A stretch of DNA of 64,000 nucleotides from Legionella brunensis. Lineage in GTDB: Bacteria > Pseudomonadota > Gammaproteobacteria > Legionellales > Legionellaceae. The first letter of the stretch is position 1, and every line of letters starts with the position of its first letter. The notes beneath the pieces were generated by a model. The model had not been told where the DNA came from. It made no database searches and was given only the letters and a program-made list of their open reading frames with translations. A program made the translations under genes and the position numbers. The stretch lies in assembly GCF_001467025.1 (NCBI RefSeq), contig NZ_LNXV01000034.1:1-64000 (forward strand), written 5' to 3'. Positions 54,958 to 63,373 of this stretch are shown here, in pieces.

Positions 54958-56412
54958 ATGGAAACACTAATTATAACGGACGACCCCTCGGGGTGGGAGT
55001 TTTTAAGCCCACTTGCTACCATAGTCCAAGCTTCAGAGTATTTATCCAGTGAGAATTATTATCAAAGCAAATCAATCCGAGTTATAAATCTCTGCCACTC
55101 CTACAACCACCAAACTATAGGTTACTATGTGTCCTTACTTGCGCATGCTCGTGATCATAAGGCCATACCCTCTGTGCACAGCATTCAAGATGCACTTAAT
55201 GCAGAATTATCTAAATTCATATCTCAGGATGTAGATGAGGAGATTCAAAATAGTCTACATGAAATTAAAGCAGACGAGTTCATTTTAAGTGTCTACTTCG
55301 GTCAAAATATGGCCAAGTGTCATGCAAATCTTGCCAAAAAACTCCATAGCTTATTCCCGTTGCCATTGATGAGATTTACTTTAGAGAAAAAGAAACAATG
55401 GCGCATCAAAACATTACAAATTTTATCTCTGGCAGAAATTCCGGAACATCATCGAGATTTCATGCAACAATCTGCCGAGAGTTATTTATCTAAAAAACGC
55501 TTTCACCAGTGGCGTAAAAAGCAACGCTTCCATGACCTCGCTATTTTGATTGATCCAAGTGAAGCCAATGCGCCTTCCAATAAAAAAGCTCTGGAAATCT
55601 TTGTAACTACTGGCGAGGCGATGGGCTTAAATGTTGATTTCATTGAAAAAAGTGACACTAAATCTCTCGCGGAATATGATGCATTATTTATTCGAGCGAC
55701 AACATCTGTTAATCACTACACTTATCGAATGGCAAGACGGGCTGCACAAGAAAATCTGGTAGTCATCGATGATCCCCAATCTATTATCAAATGCAGTAAC
55801 AAAGTGTACTTGGCTGAGTTAATGCGCAGCCATCAAATCTTAACCCCGGAAACCATTTTCATCAGTAAATTTGATAAAGAAATTCCCAATATCCAGTTTC
55901 CTTGTGTACTCAAAAGACCTGATAGTGCTTTCTCCCATGGGGTAGTTAAACTTGATGATAGTAAAGCATTGCAAAAGTCATTAACCCAGTTTTTCAAAAT
56001 TTCTGATTTGGTATTGATTCAGCCCTTTATTCCTACAGAATATGATTGGCGAATCGGTATTCTAGATAATAAACCTATTTTTGCTTGCCATTATTATATG
56101 GCAAAAAATCATTGGCAAATTTACAACTGGGATGCCAACAATGAAAAACGTGAGGGAGCCACAGAAACTATTCCATTACATGAAGTGCCTGAAGCTATCA
56201 TTAAAACAGCACTAAAATGTACACGTCTAATTGGAGATGGCTTGTATGGTGTCGATATAAAAAGTCATGGCGACAAACATTATGTCATTGAAGTCAATGA
56301 TAATCCAAATATAGACTTCGGAATTGAGGACAAGATTTTGGGTGAATCTCTCTATCAACATGTCATGAGTGTATTTTTACAACGCATTCGTAGGAAACAT
56401 GGCTATGTCTAA
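54958..56412 (+). CDS. RimK-like ATP-grasp ligase with RLAN-type N-terminal domain
   Basis: A 484-aa protein. The N-terminal half (about 1-190) resembles the domain found before RimK-like ATP-grasp modules (RLAN). The second half (about 195-484) is an ATP-grasp fold: VLKRPDSAFSHGVVKL glycine-rich loop, LIQPFIPTEYDWRIGILD, and the Mg-binding VIEVNDNPN (Glu445, Asn447). Such enzymes form peptide or amide bonds, typically adding glutamate or other amino acids to a carboxylate through an acyl phosphate. It overlaps the next gene by 14 nt. Confidence 0.88.
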   Translation: METLIITDDPSGWEFLSPLATIVQASEYLSSENYYQSKSIRVINLCHSYNHQTIGYYVSLLAHARDHKAIPSVHSIQDALNAELSKFISQDVDEEIQNSLHEIKADEFILSVYFGQNMAKCHANLAKKLHSLFPLPLMRFTLEKKKQWRIKTLQILSLAEIPEHHRDFMQQSAESYLSKKRFHQWRKKQRFHDLAILIDPSEANAPSNKKALEIFVTTGEAMGLNVDFIEKSDTKSLAEYDALFIRATTSVNHYTYRMARRAAQENLVVIDDPQSIIKCSNKVYLAELMRSHQILTPETIFISKFDKEIPNIQFPCVLKRPDSAFSHGVVKLDDSKALQKSLTQFFKISDLVLIQPFIPTEYDWRIGILDNKPIFACHYYMAKNHWQIYNWDANNEKREGATETIPLHEVPEAIIKTALKCTRLIGDGLYGVDIKSHGDKHYVIEVNDNPNIDFGIEDKILGESLYQHVMSVFLQRIRRKHGYV

Positions 56413-57628
56413 TTACCCTATTTTTTCTGTCCTTGGAATTGAAATTGAGTACATGCTTGTCGATTGCCACAATCTTAATGTGCAACCCCAAAGTGATCTT
56501 GTCCTGCAAACCTTGGCCGGTGAACTCATTAATGAAGTGAAATTGGATGATATTGCCGTTAGTAATGAACTCGTTATGCATGTATTGGAGCTAAAAAATA
56601 ATGGCCCTAAACCACCCGATGCGCCTATTGCCAAGCAATTTCAGCAAACTATAGAACAATTACAACCATTGCTGGCTGCTCATAATCTTCAACTGCTACC
56701 AACCGGTGCGCATCCATGGATGAATCCGCTCAAAGAAACTAAACGCTGGCCCCATGGCAATCGTGATATATATCACCAATTTGATGCCATTTTTAATTGC
56801 CAAGGCCATGGATGGGCAAATCTGCAAAGTATGCATGTCAATTTACCTTTTGCTAATGATGAAGAATTTTGCCAGCTACATAATGCTATTCGTTTGCTTC
56901 TCCCCCTATTACCTGCCTTAGCTGCAAGTACCCCTTTCTTAGACGGCAAGAAAACTGGAATGAAGGATTCTCGTTTATATTTTTATGGAAAAAATCAACA
57001 AAGCATCCCCCTAATCAGCGGCGACATTATTCCTGAGTTTATTGGCAGCGAAGCACAATACCGACAAGAGATCTTAGACCCAATGTACCAAGCCATTAGC
57101 CCTTTTGATCCACAAGGAATTCTGCAGTACGAATGGCTTAATTCAAGGGCTGCTATTCCCAAATTTGAGTACAATGCTATTGAAATTCGAATCCTAGATT
57201 CACAAGAATGCGTACAAGCAGACATTGCCATTGCCTTAACCATCCATGCAATCCTAAAATATTGGCAAAATAATTCTTCATACCATTTAGATAACCCCTG
57301 TGAAACCAAGCGTTTAAAGAGCATTTATGATCAAACTATTAAAGACGGCTTTGCGGTGCTCGTGGAGGACAGTGAATTATTTAGACAATGGCAGTTACCT
57401 TCACGCACGATGAGCACTCGTAACGTTTGGTCACATTTGATTGAGAAAGTCAGTGGCGAACTTGATCAAAGTACACAGCAAGTATTGGAATTTATCTTAA
57501 GTCAAGGAAACTTAAGTGAACGTCTTTTAAGTGCTTGTGGCAATGTAATTCAACATACTACGCTAACCCATATTTATCGCCAGCTTACTCAATGCTTGTT
57601 GACTAATCAATTATTTAATCCAACATGA
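56399..57628 (+). CDS. GCS2-type glutamate-cysteine ligase-like carboxylate-amine ligase
   Basis: Start ATG 56399 (ATG 56405 is also possible), 409 aa. It belongs to the GCS2/YbdK-like group: the metal-binding GIEIEYML (Glu15, Glu17), LLPTGAHPWM, WANLQSMHVNLPF and the ILDSQECVQ region. Enzymes of this fold activate a glutamate gamma-carboxyl as phosphate and join it to an amine. It is not next to gshB, so classic glutathione synthesis is unlikely. Confidence 0.85.
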   Translation: MAMSNYPIFSVLGIEIEYMLVDCHNLNVQPQSDLVLQTLAGELINEVKLDDIAVSNELVMHVLELKNNGPKPPDAPIAKQFQQTIEQLQPLLAAHNLQLLPTGAHPWMNPLKETKRWPHGNRDIYHQFDAIFNCQGHGWANLQSMHVNLPFANDEEFCQLHNAIRLLLPLLPALAASTPFLDGKKTGMKDSRLYFYGKNQQSIPLISGDIIPEFIGSEAQYRQEILDPMYQAISPFDPQGILQYEWLNSRAAIPKFEYNAIEIRILDSQECVQADIAIALTIHAILKYWQNNSSYHLDNPCETKRLKSIYDQTIKDGFAVLVEDSELFRQWQLPSRTMSTRNVWSHLIEKVSGELDQSTQQVLEFILSQGNLSERLLSACGNVIQHTTLTHIYRQLTQCLLTNQLFNPT

Positions 57629-58326
57629 AAGCTAAGCTCCTTGTTTTAAGTTGCGAGCATGCAGTAAATACTGTTCCTTCTATTTACCAAAAGTATTTTA
57701 ATGGAAATGAAGCATTATTGGATACTCATCGAGCCATAGATTTCGGCGCGCTTACAATTGCCAATTATTTAAGCAATTTTTTTGGCTGTGAACTGATCCA
57801 AGCTCGCGCTACCAGATTACTTATTGATTGTAATCGTCGTTTGTCTAACCCTAATTGTTTCTCAGAAATTACTGCCTCTTTACCTAAAGCAGAGAAGCAA
57901 GCGATTATTCAAGAATACTACACGCCTTTTCGCGAACAGGTCGTCAACCTTGTCAAACATCACATCCGTCGAGGATATCAAGTCTGGCATCTATCGATAC
58001 ATAGTTTTACGCCTATTATGAATAACCTTGTTCGAAATGCAGATGTTAGCTTCCTTTATGACCCAAGACGAAGCCCTGAAAAAAATTTGGCTAAACAATG
58101 GCAATTGGCATTTAAACAGCAAGTGAAAGACTTGCGTGTTCGTCTGAATTATCCTTATCGTGGGGTTACTGATGGTTTTACCAGTTTTTTACGTACTCAA
58201 TTTAATGAAGATAAATACCTGGGCCTCGAAATTGAGAGCAATCAAGCATTAATGCGCGACAACCAATCTGTCGCTTACGTTGCCAAAGCTTTAGCGACCA
58301 CTCTTAAATCCGTATATGTGCGCTAA
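57625..58326 (+). CDS. N-formylglutamate amidohydrolase-like zinc enzyme
   Basis: A 233-aa protein with the FGase family pattern: VLSCEHA (Glu11, His12), HRAIDFGA, LLIDCNRR (Asp68, Asn70, Arg71) and HLSIHSFTP (His126). Family members split acyl-glutamate bonds with zinc. No other histidine-degradation gene is present, so it is more likely a partner of the ligases, working on a glutamate-containing product. It overlaps the preceding gene by an ATGA. Confidence 0.85.
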   Translation: MKAKLLVLSCEHAVNTVPSIYQKYFNGNEALLDTHRAIDFGALTIANYLSNFFGCELIQARATRLLIDCNRRLSNPNCFSEITASLPKAEKQAIIQEYYTPFREQVVNLVKHHIRRGYQVWHLSIHSFTPIMNNLVRNADVSFLYDPRRSPEKNLAKQWQLAFKQQVKDLRVRLNYPYRGVTDGFTSFLRTQFNEDKYLGLEIESNQALMRDNQSVAYVAKALATTLKSVYVR

Positions 58327-58375
58327 TTGCAATTAAATCTTGCTCATATCGCTTTATTATAATCCTATTATGTTA

Positions 58376-58412
58376 AGCCTGTATTTCCCGCATGCATCAT
58401 ACAGGCTATTTC
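58376..58412 (+). terminator. Probable terminator of the amidoligase operon
   Basis: AGCCTGTAT (58376-58384) and ATACAGGCT (58399-58407) pair perfectly (9 bp, 14-nt loop) and are followed on the plus strand by ATTTCTT. It begins 50 nt after the last stop and ends just before the convergent yjgR-like gene. Confidence 0.5.
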
Positions 58413-59921
58413 TTAGCGCTTTCGTTTTATACCAATTGCTGACAAGATAGAGTTGGTTATATCGCGAATAATTTGCCTTATTATTTGGCGGAAAAGTGTG
58501 TTTTTACTCATTTGCTCAATCATTGATGGGTCTTTAGGTTCTTTTTTGACTCCTGGAGTATTCTTATTTTGATTAGTAATTGCCATTTCCGCCGCCAAAA
58601 TTTCTTTTGCAGAATTTCGCTCTAAACGCTGTTCATATTTCGGGAGTAATGTAGATGCTGCTATCGCTGCATTTAGCTCATCTTGACTCAATACTCCCAT
58701 CCGTGATTCGGGAGGTCTAACCAGACACTGCACCAGCGGTGTTGGTTGCCCCTTGGCATCTAATGCACTTAATAAAGCCTCTCCAATTCCTAAAGCGGTT
58801 AATAATTGCTCGGTTTGATAGTATGAAGAAGGAGGAAAATTCTGAGATACCAACTTCAACGCTTTGCGATCTTTGGCAGTAAATGCTCGCAGAGCATGTT
58901 GTATTTTTAATCCCAATTGACTCAAAACAGCCTCTGGCACATCATCTGGTGTTTGCGTACAAAAAACCAGACCAATACCTTTCGAACGAATCAATTTAAC
59001 CATGGTTTCTAATAAATTAAGCAATGCTTTACTGGCATTATTAAAAATAAGGTGCGCCTCATCTATAAAAAAGACCAGTTTAGGTTTAGGAGGATCTCCT
59101 AATTCTGGCATTACCCGATAAACATCAGAAAGCATTTTAAGCATAAAAGTGGAGAATAGTTTGGGCTTATCCTGCATATCACTGAGGCGTAAAATAGAAA
59201 TCACGCCCTTTCCTTCAGCGTCAGCACGAACCAAATCCATCACATTAAAAGCAGGTTCACCAAAGAATTCGTTTCCTCCTTGCGATTCAAGTTCGATGAT
59301 TTTGCGCACAATAGTACCCACTGAAGCAGTTGCGACACCACCGAATTGGCTTTCTATCTCTACTTTACCAGCATCAGTTTGCACAAATTGCAGCAAAGCT
59401 TTTATATCTGCCAAATCAATCAAGGGTAAATTCTTATTTTTTGCGTATTCAAACAGTACAGTGATTATACCAGTTTGGGTTTCATTCACATCCAGCATGC
59501 GTGAAAAAAGAAGTGCGCCAAAATCACTAACTGTCGAACGTAACGGTACGCCTTCACGAGCATCATTTAAAGTAAGTATTTCTACAGGAAAGGCACGAGG
59601 TGTATACGTTAAATTTAAGGATTGACAACGTGCTACCAAAGCATCCGTTGTTTCGCCAGGCACCGCCAATCCGGAAATATCACCCTTAATATCCATCACA
59701 AAACTAGAAACACCAGCTAAGGATAGCTGCTCGCTTAATACTTGCATGGTTTTTGTTTTACCACTGCCTGTCGCCCCAGCAATTAAGCCATGACGATTAA
59801 GTGCTTTAAGTACTAAGTTAATGGGAGCATTAGGGATTAAATGGTCATTGACCAAAATACCACCCAACTGCAAAACAGGCAGATCGGCAGCTTGGTATGG
59901 GCTAATTAAATCTTCATACAT
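58413..59921 (-). CDS. yjgR: YjgR/HerA-like ATPase (DUF853)
   Basis: A 502-aa P-loop ATPase of the FtsK-HerA superfamily: Walker A GATGSGKT (49-56), VMDIKGD, Walker B LVFFIDEAHLIF and a sensor-like FCTQTPDDVP. It matches E. coli YjgR in length and order. Function is not settled; such ATPases are thought to act on DNA or as pumping motors. Confidence 0.92.
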   Translation of the reverse strand: MYEDLISPYQAADLPVLQLGGILVNDHLIPNAPINLVLKALNRHGLIAGATGSGKTKTMQVLSEQLSLAGVSSFVMDIKGDISGLAVPGETTDALVARCQSLNLTYTPRAFPVEILTLNDAREGVPLRSTVSDFGALLFSRMLDVNETQTGIITVLFEYAKNKNLPLIDLADIKALLQFVQTDAGKVEIESQFGGVATASVGTIVRKIIELESQGGNEFFGEPAFNVMDLVRADAEGKGVISILRLSDMQDKPKLFSTFMLKMLSDVYRVMPELGDPPKPKLVFFIDEAHLIFNNASKALLNLLETMVKLIRSKGIGLVFCTQTPDDVPEAVLSQLGLKIQHALRAFTAKDRKALKLVSQNFPPSSYYQTEQLLTALGIGEALLSALDAKGQPTPLVQCLVRPPESRMGVLSQDELNAAIAASTLLPKYEQRLERNSAKEILAAEMAITNQNKNTPGVKKEPKDPSMIEQMSKNTLFRQIIRQIIRDITNSILSAIGIKRKR

Positions 59922-59952
59922 AAGATAACATCCATGTTAGGAGGATAACCGA

Positions 59953-61692
59953 TTATACTCGATTAAGAGAAAATTTTACATCTGCTGCAGACGTTGATTC
60001 CTCCACGAGTTTACTAACATCTTTTTGATTATAATGATTTTTTTCAGGTTTCAACTTATACCAAGGTAACTCTTCAATCTTTGTCAACTCATCCAGTAAG
60101 AAGGAAGAAAATGAATGGATATTATAGGCAGTTTTCTTATCCGTTAAGAAATCATTGATCTTTATCACACTAAAATCCAATATCTCATGTGACTCAAGAT
60201 CCCATTGCTGCATCTTATTTATTTGATCTTTTAACAGTTCCGCCCGTTTCTGGCCAAACGCCGTATGCCTAAACCATGTAAAGAACCCATTAGGTCCTCG
60301 CGAATTTTCAGTAGGTCTTTTGTGATACCAGTTCTCATAATTCGCTTGAGCTTTGTTAACTGCTGCCCTAATTTTTTCATACAATTCGGGAGAGTGTTCA
60401 GTGGTTTTTTCAAAACCATTATTACTATCTGTCTCTAATGTGGATCGAGCATTATTTTGTTGTGAGACCTCTTCTCTGCGTAGCGTCTCTTCGTTAACAG
60501 ATGAGGTGCGGTCTGTTCCTTCTGTTTGTACACCCGTTGTTTCCAATGCATTGAATTGCCGTTCAATCTCTGCAATCTCTTCGCTGGTTAAAGCATCCGA
60601 CCTTTGCCCTGTGTTTGCTGATTCCAACTCTTCAAATAGCTGCATAGCCTCTTCAATGGAAAGCTCTTCATTATTCCACTCTTCACTTTGTCTATCTCTG
60701 TATGTCGTTGTTTGTGAGCTTGTCGATTGTGGGAACGGAGGAAATTGTATGTTAGGAAAATCGATGTCAATACCCAATTCTTGCGCAAGATATTCGCCTT
60801 CTGCTTTGAGTAAAGCCACAAAATACATTTCTTTCTGCTGAAATACAGTTTGTCTATCTTCGATTTTTAAAGCCAAAGCTTGATGCACCTCAGAGCGAGT
60901 CCTAGCCGCAGCCTTAACAATTTCATTTTGAGCTCTGGGTTTTTCAAGTAGCTCTTTCAAAGCAAATAGATAAGTTTTACCATCAACACAATCTTTCCAG
61001 TTACATCGAGGAAGTTCTGCCAATAAATCCTGCTGTAATTCATTCAAGAGTTCTGCTTGCTCGAGTTTAAGTACTTCGTCGGGTATTCCCTCATGTTTTG
61101 GTATGGGGAGAACATAGGCTTCGTTAACAGTTTCTTTTATCTTAGTGCGGTGGGCATCCATTGTACGTTGAAGAGCTTGCCATTTTTCAGCTTGCATTTT
61201 CAATAACTGGGCTTGTATTTCTGATACTTTTTCTGGTGTTAGCGGCAATTGCTCAAAGGGTATAAGTGCCTTGCCCTCTTCTTTTACAGTAGAGTTAGCC
61301 TCAATTTCCTCTTCCTTTTTTGAGGATTTTACTTCATCAGCAAAAGCAGGAGAAAAAAGATTAAGCTTTTCTTTTAAAGGATTATATCTTTGCCATCCCT
61401 TAGCAAGCGTATAATTATCAACTGCGAGAACATTATAACTGTACTTTCCTGTTGTACGATACAGGGCTTTATCCTTTAATAGGTAGTAAACTGCTTCATT
61501 ATCTTGTTTGTTTTCATAAAATAGCGTCCAACGACCTATTTCATCCGCTTTCAGCGCTATTGATTGCCAAGCGGTAGTCAGAGTCGGGTTAGCTTGATCC
61601 CGTGTTGCCTTTTCGACAGTTGTATTGTCTTCAGTTACATTAAATCGAATCCAACTATCAAGTTTTTGACACCAAAACGGTCCTATAATCAT
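59953..61692 (-). CDS. Long hypothetical protein, effector candidate
   Basis: A 579-aa cytosolic protein with no family I can name. It has a beta-rich N-terminal part (to about 110), a long charged, helical, coiled-coil-prone middle (about 120-310), a low-complexity Ser/Thr/Glu stretch (about 330-425), and a C-terminal segment with NGFFTWFRHTAFGQKRAE, a pattern that recalls C-terminal motifs in Legionella effector-like proteins (from memory, not checked). The C terminus is Glu/Ser-rich with few big hydrophobics, as in many Dot/Icm signals. No ribosome site is obvious. Confidence 0.65.
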   Translation of the reverse strand: MIIGPFWCQKLDSWIRFNVTEDNTTVEKATRDQANPTLTTAWQSIALKADEIGRWTLFYENKQDNEAVYYLLKDKALYRTTGKYSYNVLAVDNYTLAKGWQRYNPLKEKLNLFSPAFADEVKSSKKEEEIEANSTVKEEGKALIPFEQLPLTPEKVSEIQAQLLKMQAEKWQALQRTMDAHRTKIKETVNEAYVLPIPKHEGIPDEVLKLEQAELLNELQQDLLAELPRCNWKDCVDGKTYLFALKELLEKPRAQNEIVKAAARTRSEVHQALALKIEDRQTVFQQKEMYFVALLKAEGEYLAQELGIDIDFPNIQFPPFPQSTSSQTTTYRDRQSEEWNNEELSIEEAMQLFEELESANTGQRSDALTSEEIAEIERQFNALETTGVQTEGTDRTSSVNEETLRREEVSQQNNARSTLETDSNNGFEKTTEHSPELYEKIRAAVNKAQANYENWYHKRPTENSRGPNGFFTWFRHTAFGQKRAELLKDQINKMQQWDLESHEILDFSVIKINDFLTDKKTAYNIHSFSSFLLDELTKIEELPWYKLKPEKNHYNQKDVSKLVEESTSAADVKFSLNRV

Positions 61693-61753
61693 AGCGCGCT
61701 GCTTTAAAGAATAAACTTGCGGGAAATAATAGCACGCGAAACTTAAGTTTAGA

Positions 61754-62176
61754 TTAAGACTTACTTTGACAGCCTGGACAGAGGCCGTAGATATTCAATG
61801 CATGATCTGTCATTTTGAAGTTAGCATTCTGCGCAATCATTTTCTGACGCTGCTCAATAATGTCATCGATAAACTCTTCTACCTTGCCACATTTTACACA
61901 CACCAAGTGGTCATGATGTTCTCCCTGACTAAGCTCAAATACAGAGTGTCCACCTTCAAAATTATGACGATTAACCAAACCCGCCGCTTCAAACTGTGTT
62001 AAAACACGATAAACTGTAGCCAAACCAACATCTTCACCCATTTCCAGCAATGCCTTGTACACACCTTCGGCACTTAGATGATGATCGCGAGATTGCTCCA
62101 AGATTTGCAGAACTTTTAATCTTGGCATGGTTATTTTTAACCCAGCGTCTTTTAATTGTTGACTCTCTTCCACCAA
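61754..62176 (-). CDS. fur: Ferric uptake regulator
   Basis: A 140-aa regulator with the winged helix (GLKITMPRLKVLQIL; YRVLTQFEAAGLV) and the metal sites: HHDHLVC, CVKCGK (first CxxC) and CPGC near the C terminus. With Fe2+ it represses iron-uptake genes at Fur boxes. It is divergent from bamE, as in many gammaproteobacteria. I saw no clear Fur box in its own upstream region. Confidence 0.96.
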   Translation of the reverse strand: MVEESQQLKDAGLKITMPRLKVLQILEQSRDHHLSAEGVYKALLEMGEDVGLATVYRVLTQFEAAGLVNRHNFEGGHSVFELSQGEHHDHLVCVKCGKVEEFIDDIIEQRQKMIAQNANFKMTDHALNIYGLCPGCQSKS

Positions 62177-62264
62177 GCACTCCTCTGTGGGCTACACGTT
62201 AATCCAGGTGTCTTTCTATGGCTGACATGATATTATGGCCAAATTTTTCAAAACAGGCAAAAAA

Positions 62265-62588
62265 ATGCGAAGTAAAACTATTCTTGTGGCTTTCTTTTGT
62301 ATCGCTTTACCACTTAGCTTGACCCATTGCATTTCTTATGATTTTTCAAGACGTGTCGTTCAGCAGGGCAATTTATTGCCACAATCCAAAATTGAACGCT
62401 TGAAACTTGGCATGAATAAGCATGATGTTGCTATTCTAATGGGTACTAGTTTGTTAAGTCCTACTTTCAACAATGACCGCTGGGATTATGCCTATACTTT
62501 ACGCAAAGGCGCAGGCCCTCTTGTGGTTCGAAATATTACACTGTACTTTTCTCATGATAAGCTTGTACGTATAGAGCGCAAACCCTAA
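62265..62588 (+). CDS. bamE: Outer-membrane assembly lipoprotein BamE (SmpA/OmlA)
   Basis: The start is ATG 62265, with the ACAGGCA region ahead; upstream codons lack a site. The 107-aa lipoprotein has lipobox LTHC, and the BamE pattern QQGNLLPQSKIERLKLGMNKHDVAILMGTS (read in parts) with WDYAYTL. It belongs to the BAM complex that inserts beta-barrel proteins. It is convergent with rnfH. Confidence 0.95.
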   Translation: MRSKTILVAFFCIALPLSLTHCISYDFSRRVVQQGNLLPQSKIERLKLGMNKHDVAILMGTSLLSPTFNNDRWDYAYTLRKGAGPLVVRNITLYFSHDKLVRIERKP

Positions 62589-62620
62589 GCACTTGTTAAG
62601 CAATTCAAGACGTCTTTACA

Positions 62621-62646
62621 CTCCTCATAGCATTAGCTACGAGGAG
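62621..62646 (+). terminator. Hairpin between bamE and rnfH
   Basis: CTCCTCATAGC (62621-62631) pairs with GCTACGAGGAG (62636-62646) with one A-C mismatch and a 4-nt loop. It is a likely terminator for bamE and perhaps for the convergent rnfH, although the T-run (CTTTC) is short. Confidence 0.45.
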
Positions 62647-62679
62647 CTTTCACACTCTCAGTACAAGTCAAGTGGCTAG

Positions 62680-62952
62680 TTAGTCTTGCGACTTCGCTCG
62701 CTGCCTTCTCTTTTCCTTCGGATCAAGGGAAAGAGGCCTGTATATTTCAATGCGATCCCCGGGCTTTAAGACAGTATCCAGCGGCTTCTGTTTGGCAAAA
62801 ATGCCAACAGGAAGATTTTTAATTTCTGGATGTGTATGTAGTAAGTTGGACTCAGCAAGCGCATCAGCAATTGTAGAATCAGATTTTAAAGAAAGTTCCA
62901 GATGAATAGTTGCCTTATCTGATTTAATGTAAATGATTTCAACGTTTACCAT
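62680..62952 (-). CDS. rnfH: RnfH family protein
   Basis: The start is ATG 62952 (MVNVEIIY), 14 nt inside ratA; the longer frame runs through ratA. The 90-aa ubiquitin-like (beta-grasp) protein has VEIIYIKSDKATI, VGIFAKQKPLDTVLKPGDRIEIYRPL, and a basic tail. The function of RnfH is not known; it is typically linked to ratA and bamE as here. Confidence 0.92.
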   Translation of the reverse strand: MVNVEIIYIKSDKATIHLELSLKSDSTIADALAESNLLHTHPEIKNLPVGIFAKQKPLDTVLKPGDRIEIYRPLSLDPKEKRRQRAKSQD

Positions 62953-63373
62953 AGAGAACCTCAGCGCGCTCACAGAAAGCATCAACCATTTTTTCAGTAA
63001 CTTGCTCAAATACAGGCCCCAAAATTGCGGAAAACATCCAGCCTGCAAACTCAAACTCCAAATCAAAAGAGACTAGACAACCCTCTGGTGTTTCATCGAA
63101 ACGCCAAAAGCCCTCCAAATGTTTGAAGGGACCATCAACGAGACGAATTTCTATCATTTTGTTAAGCTGCAGGCGGTTACGAGTCGTGAATGACTTACTC
63201 ATGCCAGCAGCAGCTATGACTAAGGTTGCTTGCACTTCATCCTCATCACGATGATGTACTAAACTTTCAGAGCAATAAGGCAAGAATTGTGAATATTCCT
63301 CGACACGATTCACCAAGCCAAACATTTGCTCACAAGTAAAAGACACTTCACGATTTTTTTTTACAATGGTCAT
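62939..63373 (-). CDS. ratA: RatA-like START-domain protein (CoQ-binding Coq10 type)
   Basis: A 144-aa SRPBCC/START-fold protein with the family's opening (MFGLVNRVEEYSQFLPYC), LVIAAAGMSKSFTTRN and FEFAGWMFSAILGPVF. In E. coli RatA was described as inhibiting 70S formation; by homology with Coq10 it may bind ubiquinone. It starts in an ATGA overlap with the esterase gene upstream. Confidence 0.93.
   Translation of the reverse strand: MTIVKKNREVSFTCEQMFGLVNRVEEYSQFLPYCSESLVHHRDEDEVQATLVIAAAGMSKSFTTRNRLQLNKMIEIRLVDGPFKHLEGFWRFDETPEGCLVSFDLEFEFAGWMFSAILGPVFEQVTEKMVDAFCERAEVLYGKR

Noticed and set aside
59149-59625. Plus-strand 158-codon frame inside yjgR
   Set aside because: Antisense to a well-conserved ATPase; high Ser/Pro/Thr content typical of shadows.
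60353-60841. Plus-strand 162-codon frame inside the effector-like gene
   Set aside because: Antisense to the Glu/Ser-rich linker region, which gives Ser/Cys/Val-rich shadow frames.
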